Program-made: the position numbers and the translations under genes | Part shown: piece by piece, positions 17,944 to 25,533 of the stretch | Numbering within the stretch: the stretch's first letter is position 1 | Layout: every line of letters starts with the position of its first letter | DNA from: JAJPXC01 sp964520525 | Lineage (GTDB): Bacteria > Bacteroidota > Bacteroidia > Bacteroidales > Muribaculaceae | Length of the DNA stretch: 64,000 nt | Assembly (NCBI GenBank): GCA_964520525.1 | Contig: CAZFNR010000001.1 | Span: 1 to 64,000 of the forward strand | Direction of reading: 5' to 3' | The notes under the pieces: generated by a model | What the model was told of the DNA's origin: nothing | Databases searched by the model: none | What the model saw: the letters and a program-made list of their open reading frames with translations, nothing else

Positions 17944-18567
17944 ATGTATAAGAATTTTTTTAAACGGTTTATAGATGTGGTGGCGGCCGCCGTCGGATTG
18001 ATAGTGTTGAGCCCGGTGTTGATAGTGGTCACTATCTGGCTGCATTATGCCAATAAAGGGGCAGGCGCGTTTTTTTGTCAGAAACGTCCCGGCTATAAAG
18101 GTGTCATCTTTAAAATCGTTAAATTTAAGACCATGACAGATGAGAGAGATAGTGCCGGTGAATTATTGCCCGATGCGCGACGTCTGACCAAAGTGGGTAA
18201 ATTTGTGCGCTCCACCTCTATCGACGAACTTCCCCAACTGTGGAACGTCCTGAAGGGCGACATGTCGCTCATAGGCCCGCGTCCCCTCTTGCCGCGATAT
18301 ATCCCATATTATACAGAAACAGAATTACGTAGGCATGATGTCCGACCCGGCATAACCGGTTGGGCGCAATGTCATGGGCGTAATACGGCATCGTGGGATG
18401 AGAAGTTGGCAATGGATGTCTGGTATGTGGATAATATTTCCTATAAGACGGATTTAAATATACTTTATATCACTGTCATGAAGGTTATAAAAAGAGAATC
18501 GGTAGAAGTAGCCGGCGTGGAGGCCTTGGACACCTACAGAATAAGAAAATATAATTCAAAACAATAA
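17944..18567 (+). CDS. PglC-like phosphoglycosyl transferase (bacterial sugar transferase family)
   Basis: This 207-residue monotopic membrane enzyme is of the small PglC type. Such enzymes move a sugar-phosphate from a UDP-sugar to undecaprenyl phosphate, starting glycan assembly on the inner membrane. A re-entrant hydrophobic segment spans about 8-32. The catalytic Asp-Glu pair is D94-E95 in RSTSIDELPQLWNVL. The region LIGPRPLLPRYIPYY and the C-terminal RPGITGWAQCHGR also fit. The start at 17944 is chosen because the upstream extension repeats hydrophobic codons inside the promoter. No glycosyltransferase, flippase or polymerase follows, which is unusual for a capsule-type locus. Confidence 0.9.
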   Translation: MYKNFFKRFIDVVAAAVGLIVLSPVLIVVTIWLHYANKGAGAFFCQKRPGYKGVIFKIVKFKTMTDERDSAGELLPDARRLTKVGKFVRSTSIDELPQLWNVLKGDMSLIGPRPLLPRYIPYYTETELRRHDVRPGITGWAQCHGRNTASWDEKLAMDVWYVDNISYKTDLNILYITVMKVIKRESVEVAGVEALDTYRIRKYNSKQ

Positions 18568-18576
18568 ATAAGCCAA

Positions 18577-19584
18577 ATGAGAAAAGCAATCGTTTTTGGA
18601 GCTACGGGACAGCTTGGCTGCTACAGTGCATTAGCGTTAAAGGATAGCGGCTATGATGTCATTGCAGTTGGTCGCCGCCCATCAGACGGAGGCTTTTTTG
18701 CCACTAAAGATATAAAATTCATCGGAGGATTTGATATATCGAGGATTGAGTCGTTCGATTTGCTTCCGAATGACTATTTCGATGTCGTTGTAAATATGGC
18801 AGGAACGATGCCTGCCCATGCAGATATGAACATGATGCCTTATGTTCAGAGTATTGTCGTCGGGACGGTGAATTTGTGCAACTGGATGAAAGGTAATGGT
18901 ACGAAAAGAATCGTATTCAACACAACTCCAAGTGATGTGGTTGACTATTGGGATTCGACTGTGCCTATTGATGATGATGCCATTCGTTCGTTCCCTAAAA
19001 ATGGGAATGACCATGCCGTGTATGCTATTTGCAAAAGGGCCGCCACTGACATTCTTGAACATATGAGAATTGCGGATGGTTTTGAACCATGCGTTTTTAG
19101 GCATTTTATGGTATATGGTTGGCATCCCGACGCATACTATTTCCTTAATGGAGAGAAAAAGATGTTGCCATGGAGATACATGATTCGCAGATGTATCAAT
19201 GGCGATGGAATTGATGTTTATGGTGACCCAACACGTCTGAAGGAACTCCTTTATATAAAGGATTTCGCCGCCGCAGTTGTGAAAGCCGCTTCTACTCATG
19301 TTTGTGGAATATTTAATTTGCCGGGTTATAAGCCATATTCATTGGATGAGATGGTTGACGGCATTATGAATGCATTCGCTTCGGATGATGCCCAAAAAAC
19401 TTATAAGCCTGAAATGCCAGATACGCCTCAGATACTTCTTTCGGGGAAAAAAAGTGCGGAACTACTTGGTTGGAAACCTTGTTGGACATGGCAAGCGGCA
19501 TGCGAAGACATGAAAAAAGAATTGCTGACAAATCCAATGGAAATGATGTGGGGTAAGAACGATGATGAAGACTGCATAGAATAA
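18577..19584 (+). CDS. NAD-dependent epimerase/dehydratase family protein
   Basis: This 335-residue extended short-chain dehydrogenase has the dinucleotide loop GATGQLG near its start and a YAICK active-site pair at about Y149-K153. The family usually epimerises, dehydrates or reduces nucleotide sugars; the exact substrate cannot be read here. It starts 9 bases after the sugar transferase. The frame stays open for 44 codons after its TAA stop and ends exactly at the next gene's start. Its base composition is AT-richer than the respiratory genes before it. Confidence 0.85.
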   Translation: MRKAIVFGATGQLGCYSALALKDSGYDVIAVGRRPSDGGFFATKDIKFIGGFDISRIESFDLLPNDYFDVVVNMAGTMPAHADMNMMPYVQSIVVGTVNLCNWMKGNGTKRIVFNTTPSDVVDYWDSTVPIDDDAIRSFPKNGNDHAVYAICKRAATDILEHMRIADGFEPCVFRHFMVYGWHPDAYYFLNGEKKMLPWRYMIRRCINGDGIDVYGDPTRLKELLYIKDFAAAVVKAASTHVCGIFNLPGYKPYSLDEMVDGIMNAFASDDAQKTYKPEMPDTPQILLSGKKSAELLGWKPCWTWQAACEDMKKELLTNPMEMMWGKNDDEDCIE

Positions 19585-19719
19585 ATCAGGTGTGTCGACA
19601 ACATCAGTTTCCGCACAGATTGTAGCATAGTGATATCCACAATAAAGAAGGTGCTAAAACGTGACGATATAAATCAGGACGGAGATGCCACAGCTCCCGA
19701 CTTTGATGGTGCAAATTAA
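19585..19719 (+). other. In-frame 44-codon open stretch between the epimerase and the decarboxylase
   Basis: After the epimerase TAA, the same frame reads 44 sense codons and stops with a TAA at 19717-19719 that overlaps the next ATG by one base. No ATG or TTG exists in this frame; only a GTG at 19630 could start a peptide of about 29 residues. The translated tail ends in NQDGDATAPDFDGAN. It may be a former C-terminus cut off by a stop mutation, a tiny coupled gene, or chance. Confidence 0.35.
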
Positions 19720-20924
19720 TGAAAATGACAGATATTGATAAATACAAAACGCTTAAAACTCCATGTTTTATTTTCGATGAGGGTGAGTTTACGCGGAGTG
19801 TCAGGCAGTTTAACGATGCGCTTGAATCAAACTTCAAGAAGTCGATAATAGGTTATTCGGTAAAAACAAATTCATTGCCATATATACTAAAAAAGGCTTT
19901 GGATTTAGGATGCTATGCCGAGGTGGTCTCACACGATGAGTATCAGCTTGCTCGTCTTGTAGGCTTCTCTATTGACAGGATAATCTATAACGGCCCCATG
20001 AAATCGAAAGAGACGTTTTTGGAAGCGATTATGGGCAACGCTATTGTCAATATCGAGACAAAACGCGAACTCGAATGGCTCAAAGAGTTGCCGTCGAGTG
20101 GCGATTATGGAGTAGGAATAAGGCTTAATATTGACATTAATGCAATCTCTCCCGATGACACAAAAAAAGCGGATGACTTTAGTCGTTTTGGGTTTAGCGA
20201 TGCGACGGGAGAGTTTGACGATGCGCTACGGGCAATATCGAGGGTTGACAACGTCAAGTTGAAGTGCCTGCATATTCACCGTATGTCGAGCACGCGAAGT
20301 GTAGCGTATTACAAGCATTTGGTGGACTATGCCTGCGGCATCATAAAGAAGAATGACCTTTCGGTGGAAATGATTGATATCGGTGGCGGTTATTTCGGCA
20401 TTTTTAAAAACGCTCCTACTTATAAAGATTACTCTGACGCATTCAAAGAATCAATCGCGAATAATTTCCAAGACAGGGACTTCACGGTTATAGTGGAGCC
20501 TGGCACGGCTGTTGTCGCCTCGTCAATGTCATATATGTCCACGGTTATAGACACTAAGACTCTACCCGGGCATCGCATCGTGGTGACTGACGGGTCGAGA
20601 AATGACGTTGACCCTCTATTTACAAAGACAGATTATATAAAAGAAATCTTGCACCAAGGGAATACTCCTATGTCAGATTATCCGCAGGTCGTATGCGGGT
20701 CGTCGTGTATTGAACGTGACCATCTGTTTATATTGAACGACTGTCACGCTCTTCTTGTGGGCGATATGATTAGATATAAAAATGTCGGTTCTTATACGAT
20801 GTGTCTTAGCCCCAATTTCATAAATTATCTGCCGAGAATATATGTCGAGGATGATGGTGGATGCTATCGTTTAATCAGAGATAAGTGGACTGTTAAGGAA
20901 TATATACAGAAATCGGTATGGTAA
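19719..20924 (+). CDS. PLP-dependent decarboxylase-like protein (ornithine/DAP decarboxylase fold)
   Basis: This 401-residue alanine-racemase-fold protein resembles type III PLP decarboxylases such as LysA and ODC. Visible are the PLP lysine K49 in SVKTNS, the glycine-rich IDIGGGYFG, C330 in GSSC followed by an acidic residue, and the C-terminal NVGSYTMCLSPNF region. Two motifs depart from the family: the usual EPGR reads EPGT (260-263), and the HxGS block reads HRMSS. The substrate is therefore probably not diaminopimelate, lysine or ornithine in the standard pose. Its last 7 bases overlap the ATP-grasp gene, so the two are likely made together. Confidence 0.8.
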   Translation: MKMTDIDKYKTLKTPCFIFDEGEFTRSVRQFNDALESNFKKSIIGYSVKTNSLPYILKKALDLGCYAEVVSHDEYQLARLVGFSIDRIIYNGPMKSKETFLEAIMGNAIVNIETKRELEWLKELPSSGDYGVGIRLNIDINAISPDDTKKADDFSRFGFSDATGEFDDALRAISRVDNVKLKCLHIHRMSSTRSVAYYKHLVDYACGIIKKNDLSVEMIDIGGGYFGIFKNAPTYKDYSDAFKESIANNFQDRDFTVIVEPGTAVVASSMSYMSTVIDTKTLPGHRIVVTDGSRNDVDPLFTKTDYIKEILHQGNTPMSDYPQVVCGSSCIERDHLFILNDCHALLVGDMIRYKNVGSYTMCLSPNFINYLPRIYVEDDGGCYRLIRDKWTVKEYIQKSVW

Positions 20925-21922
20925 ATTTGCTATTCACTTGTGCGGGAAGGCGCACTTACCTATTGAAATACTTTAAAGAACAATTGAACGGTGAGGGGCT
21001 TATTGTCGCCGCCGATATGCAGCTGTCGGCCCCGGCGTTAAGTGTGGCGGATGTAAAGTGCCGGGTTCCGTCTGTGTATGATGAGGGCTATATTGACGCA
21101 GTATTGGACTTGTGTAAAAAACATTCAATATCCGCTTTGATTAGCCTGAATGACCTCGAATTGCCGATTTTAGCGAATAATGCGGCTCGTTTTACGTCGA
21201 TAGGCACAAAATTGATACTTTCATCCCCTGAGATCATAGAAACTTGCTTTGACAAGTATCAGACATCGGTTTTCATTGAGTCGCTGGGTTTATTGTCGCC
21301 GATAACAGTTGTCGGTTATCAAAATGCCGTAAAAAAAATAAATGAAGGGACACTGAAATTTCCATTGATGCTTAAACCGCGTTGGGGGTCGGGGTCGATT
21401 GGGATTGAGAAAGTGGTCGACATTGAAGAGTTTGAAGAAGTTTATGCGTCATTACGGCGAAAAATCAAAAGGTCGATTTTGGCCGCCGCTTCTGAGGGGG
21501 AGGATTATATTCTGATACAAGAGTATGTTGACGGACAGGAGTTTGGAATGGATGTGATGAATGACTTGGACGGTAATATAATCGGTGTCGTTGTCAAGAA
21601 AAAGTTGGCAATGAGGGCGGGAGAGACCGATAAGGCTGTCATTGTAGAGTCTCCTGAAATAGAGAGAATCGGAAGAACGATAGGGGAATCACTCCGTCAC
21701 ATCGGTAATTTGGATTGTGACATCTTAGAGAAAGACGGGAGATTCTATGTGCTTGAATTGAACCCTCGGTTTGGAGGCGGTTTCCCGTTTACATATGAAG
21801 CGGGCGCTAATTATCCTAAAGTGCTCATAGAGCTATTGAAAGGAAACGCCGCCGACGAGTCACTGTTAAAAGCTGATGTCGGCATGACTTTTGCCAAGTG
21901 TGACTACTTGGTCAAGGTATAA
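20918..21922 (+). CDS. ATP-grasp ligase of the carbamoyl-phosphate-synthase-like type
   Basis: This 334-residue protein begins with the family LLFTCAGRRTYLLKYF and has the ATP-grasp lysine block FPLMLKPRWGSGSIG. EYVDGQEFGMDV and the metal-binding ELNPRFGGGFPFTYEAGA follow. Such ligases join a carboxylate, via an acyl-phosphate, to an amine. The overlap with the decarboxylase homologue suggests that the amine or amino acid made there is attached to a sugar or carrier made by the two upstream genes. That pathway is inferred, not known. Confidence 0.85.
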   Translation: MVNLLFTCAGRRTYLLKYFKEQLNGEGLIVAADMQLSAPALSVADVKCRVPSVYDEGYIDAVLDLCKKHSISALISLNDLELPILANNAARFTSIGTKLILSSPEIIETCFDKYQTSVFIESLGLLSPITVVGYQNAVKKINEGTLKFPLMLKPRWGSGSIGIEKVVDIEEFEEVYASLRRKIKRSILAAASEGEDYILIQEYVDGQEFGMDVMNDLDGNIIGVVVKKKLAMRAGETDKAVIVESPEIERIGRTIGESLRHIGNLDCDILEKDGRFYVLELNPRFGGGFPFTYEAGANYPKVLIELLKGNAADESLLKADVGMTFAKCDYLVKV

Positions 21923-21970
21923 AATGTAATTATTAACATTTATTACACAAGAGATACGGATTTTTAGTCA

Positions 21971-21978
21971 TATCTTTG
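21971..21978 (+). promoter_or_regulatory. -7 promoter element before the phosphodiester glycosidase
   Basis: Tatctttg matches TAnnTTTG exactly. The -33 region is weak. The start codon lies about 100 bases downstream, after an AT-rich leader. Confidence 0.5.
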
Positions 21979-22081
21979 TGGAAATCGACTGTGGGCTGTC
22001 TTATTGATAAATCGGACAACCCAAAGTGTATTTGTAAGAATGCTAACAACCATATCTAATTACCCTTAAAACAATACGATT

Positions 22082-24616
22082 ATGAAAAAGAGTCTACTTT
22101 TGCTATTGGCGGTCGCTGCGGCATTGCCCATAGACGCAGAGCAGATTGAGTTAAATGGGAACCCCCACGAGGTGGATGAACTGATTAGTATGAGCATCGG
22201 TCCGGGCATAACCTACAAGAGGCTCAGATCAGAAACCTATCCATTGAACATCAATATGTTGATAATGGATGTGACTAATCCATACAATCGTATGGAAACG
22301 ACCACAGCCAATGAGACTTGTCAGGGAACCGAGCTGCTTGTCAATGCGGCGAAGCGACAGACAACCGACGAAAAGCGCGTGCTCGCAGGCGCCAACGCTA
22401 ATTTTTGGGTGGTGAACACCCAAGATCCTTACAGCCCTATGCTTAATGGCGTCGGGTATGGCGGTAGCGGTCGCAACGGCCAGATGATTACCGAAACGAA
22501 TATGTATGCCGACCAGTGGAACGGCGGTTGGACACATATGGGAATAGTCGGCATTGACGTTGACAAAATACTCCATATCGGCAACCAGTATTATCGCGGA
22601 TATGTGAAACATGATAAAATCGGCGGGCCTGAAATCCACCAGATAAATAAAGTGGTGAGAGACGGTGAAATCGGTCTGTACAATTCATTCTACGGAGCGT
22701 CGAAAACCTTCCGTCCCGTAAACCAGAGCACCGGCTCAACCGGCAAACCCGTATGGACTATAGTCGAGGGTGAGAGCACTGAGGTGTTGCTCGATTTTGT
22801 TGAGGGCGAAAAATGGAAAATCGGCGAGCCGGTCAGAATGAAAGTGGTTGAAGTGAAACCCAATGCTGGCACCGGTACCCTCGGGAACCACGCTGCAGCC
22901 CTTGTAGGCCGCGGTGACAAGCGCGACTTACTCGCCAACCTGGCAGTCGGCGATGAGGTGACGATCGAAACCAACTACTATGACCGCAATAATCAGCTTG
23001 TGAAGCTCGACAACTTCGTTGCGGGTAACGCTGCCGTGATGATTGATGGTGAGCTGACCGTGTATAACACCAGTGAAACATATAATTCTCAGGTATACTC
23101 CCGCACAGGTTACGGTATGTCGGCCGACGGCAAGACGCTGTTTGTGATTGTGATTGACCGCTCAACCGACAAGGTCTATGGCAAGTCAGGCGGTTGCCCG
23201 TCGCGTGTGTTGTGTGAACTGGCAAAACATTACGGTTGCACCGACATGGTTAGCTGTGACGCCGGCGGCTCGGCTGAAATGTACTTTAACGGAGCTATAA
23301 TCAACACAACCACTGAAGGCACTCCGCGTGCGGTGTCGAACGGTATGTTCCTTTACTCAATCGCTCCGAAGGACGATAATGTGGCCCGCTTAGAATTTTA
23401 CGATGTCAATCTGCTCGCTCCGACCTATTCGTCGTTCTCTCCGCAGATTATCGCTTACAACCAGTATGGTGATGTCCTCAATTATGATTTTAAGGATTAC
23501 ACTCTCTCATGTTCTGAAGAGCTCGGTTCATGTGATGGCAACGTGTTTATTGCCGGTGGCGCTGCGATGACAGCTCCGCTCACCGCGACATACAATGGCG
23601 TGTCGGTGTCGAAGGATATAACGGTAGCAGCATCAAGTGCGTCGATGCGCATTAAGCCGTTGGTAATCGACCATATCCGCGAATACACCATGGAGGTTAC
23701 AGCCACCGTGGGCGCTAACACTTACAATTATGACCCCGCACGTCTCAATTGGAATGTAGAGGATGAAACTGTGGCTGTCATAAACGAACAAGGTGTGTTA
23801 AAAGGTCTGAAAGACGGCAAAACCACCATCTCTGTAAATATCGGCGATTTTGTCGACCAGACATCTCTGTCGGTTGAGATACCTACCGCTAAATATCTGT
23901 CTGTAACTGATTTTACCGGCTGGACATTCAAGCAATCAGGAACATCAGGCACAAAAATGAGTGAAGACGGTAGAGTTGATTTCAAAGTGGCGGTGTCGCG
24001 ACTCTCCCCATCAATCGAATTGATTAAGCAGACAAACTTGTTCAGCTTGCCCGAGGCTGTCTGGGTAGAGTTTGAGAGCGATTTGAAGGTCGATAAGGTA
24101 CATCTCGATGTGCGCACCCCGGTTGCGACCCGTACCAACTATGTTGAGCAAACCAATGAAGGCCAGGGATTCGCCGCGTCAAACAACTATCGCGTTAAGT
24201 TCCCGCTGTCGGCTTATGGTGACCTTTCAGATTTGATTAGCTTCCCGATGACGCTTAGCGGGCTCAAGTTTACTTTCCCCAAAGACGCGTCGCTCAATGG
24301 TGACCACTATGTGATTATCAAAGCTATCGAAGCCGAGTATCTTAACCCGTCGGGAGTTGAGGATGTGGCCATTCAAGATGTCAATGCGGCTGTGAGCGTT
24401 GCTCCGAATCCTGTGGTTGACGGTGTCGCTAACATAACGAGCAATAGCGAATTGCGCTCTGTTGCGATTTACTCGGCTTCAGGCGTTCTTGTCGGCCGTC
24501 ACTCCGTATCGGGCAATAGGGCTTCGGTGAGCGTAGGCGGCTTGTCGGCAGGGCTTTACATCGCAGTCGTTGAAACAGCCAACGGCATTACACCGGTCAG
24601 AATTGTCGTTAAATGA
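22082..24616 (+). CDS. Secreted phosphodiester glycosidase-family protein with T9SS sorting domain
   Basis: This 844-residue protein has a signal peptide (about 1-18) and a NAGPA/phosphodiester glycosidase domain (about 60-430). That domain carries GANANFWVV, DRSTDKVYGKSGG and the family DAGGSAEMYFNG. Big-type Ig repeats follow (about 440-620) and then an uncharacterised beta region. A type A T9SS sorting domain ends the protein (about 770-844: VAPNPVVDG, LSAGLYIAVVE, a final VVK). The family removes sugar from phosphodiester linkages, as in the lysosomal uncovering enzyme; in bacteria some members act on wall polymers. It should be at the cell surface or released. Confidence 0.85.
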   Translation: MKKSLLLLLAVAAALPIDAEQIELNGNPHEVDELISMSIGPGITYKRLRSETYPLNINMLIMDVTNPYNRMETTTANETCQGTELLVNAAKRQTTDEKRVLAGANANFWVVNTQDPYSPMLNGVGYGGSGRNGQMITETNMYADQWNGGWTHMGIVGIDVDKILHIGNQYYRGYVKHDKIGGPEIHQINKVVRDGEIGLYNSFYGASKTFRPVNQSTGSTGKPVWTIVEGESTEVLLDFVEGEKWKIGEPVRMKVVEVKPNAGTGTLGNHAAALVGRGDKRDLLANLAVGDEVTIETNYYDRNNQLVKLDNFVAGNAAVMIDGELTVYNTSETYNSQVYSRTGYGMSADGKTLFVIVIDRSTDKVYGKSGGCPSRVLCELAKHYGCTDMVSCDAGGSAEMYFNGAIINTTTEGTPRAVSNGMFLYSIAPKDDNVARLEFYDVNLLAPTYSSFSPQIIAYNQYGDVLNYDFKDYTLSCSEELGSCDGNVFIAGGAAMTAPLTATYNGVSVSKDITVAASSASMRIKPLVIDHIREYTMEVTATVGANTYNYDPARLNWNVEDETVAVINEQGVLKGLKDGKTTISVNIGDFVDQTSLSVEIPTAKYLSVTDFTGWTFKQSGTSGTKMSEDGRVDFKVAVSRLSPSIELIKQTNLFSLPEAVWVEFESDLKVDKVHLDVRTPVATRTNYVEQTNEGQGFAASNNYRVKFPLSAYGDLSDLISFPMTLSGLKFTFPKDASLNGDHYVIIKAIEAEYLNPSGVEDVAIQDVNAAVSVAPNPVVDGVANITSNSELRSVAIYSASGVLVGRHSVSGNRASVSVGGLSAGLYIAVVETANGITPVRIVVK

Positions 24617-24681
24617 CAGCCTTGACCTGAACAAAGAATGTGAAAATAATTTTAATAAGTTCATTTTTATAGATTAAAAGC

Positions 24682-25533
24682 ATGAAAATCAAGACAGTTT
24701 TTCTTGTGTCAGTCATGGCTGTGTGTGGATTTAGCGCGTCGGCGTCAGTCCCGAATTACACGGCTCCGCATCGGATTGATATATCCGGCGAGGTGTATCA
24801 TCCCGTGCTTAGCCCTGACGGCTCGACACTACTCTTTACTTCAGTCAACTACACCGGACTTAACAGTCTTGACTTGGCGACGGGAAAGATTTCGGTTATC
24901 GACAAGTCGGTAGCTGCCGGTTTTGAACCGACGTTCTCTCGTGACGGTTCAAAAATCTATTATCGCACCGCAGTCAAAATCAACAAGTTGATGAACCGTG
25001 ATGTGCGTTGCTACGATGTCAACGCCGCAAAGGTGTCTGAGATTGAGAAGCCTAACCGCAATACCCGCGTGCTGAAGGCTATCGACCGACAGACCTATGT
25101 CACTACCGATTTTGACCATATCGATGTGGTGGTAGACGGGAAGTCGACCGCGCTTGACCCCGTGCTTGACGCGCACAGCTATCAGTGGGCATCGATTTCG
25201 CCCGACGGTACCCGGATTCTGTTCACAGAGCCTTTCCAGGGTGTCTTTATCTGTAATCTCGACGGAACCGGGTTGAAGTCGGTCATGTCAAAAGGTGATT
25301 ACCCTTGCTGGATTGACGACAACACTGTCGCCGCCGTAGTGTCGCACGATGATGGTTACATCGTCACCGATGCTGCCATAGTGCTTGCTAATCTCGCAAG
25401 CGGGGAGACCGTCAATGCTACCACACCCGATTTTATCGTTGGTGAGCTGACGGCGTCGCCCGCAACCCGTTCAATTATTTTCACCACTATCGAAGGTGTA
25501 TTGTATCAGATTAACCCCGCAAATCCTGAATGA
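24682..25533 (+). CDS. Secreted beta-propeller (PD40/TolB-like) protein
   Basis: This 283-residue protein has a signal peptide (MKIKTVFLVSVMAVCGFSASA). Repeated SPDGSxLLFT-type blades appear at LSPDGSTLLFT, FSRDGSKIYYR and ISPDGTRILFT, as in TolB-type propellers. It has no enzyme motif and probably binds protein or wall material in the periplasm or at the surface. Its stop overlaps the start of the amidase gene (ATGA), so the pair is translationally coupled. A similar pair lies at 57475-62004. Confidence 0.82.
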   Translation: MKIKTVFLVSVMAVCGFSASASVPNYTAPHRIDISGEVYHPVLSPDGSTLLFTSVNYTGLNSLDLATGKISVIDKSVAAGFEPTFSRDGSKIYYRTAVKINKLMNRDVRCYDVNAAKVSEIEKPNRNTRVLKAIDRQTYVTTDFDHIDVVVDGKSTALDPVLDAHSYQWASISPDGTRILFTEPFQGVFICNLDGTGLKSVMSKGDYPCWIDDNTVAAVVSHDDGYIVTDAAIVLANLASGETVNATTPDFIVGELTASPATRSIIFTTIEGVLYQINPANPE

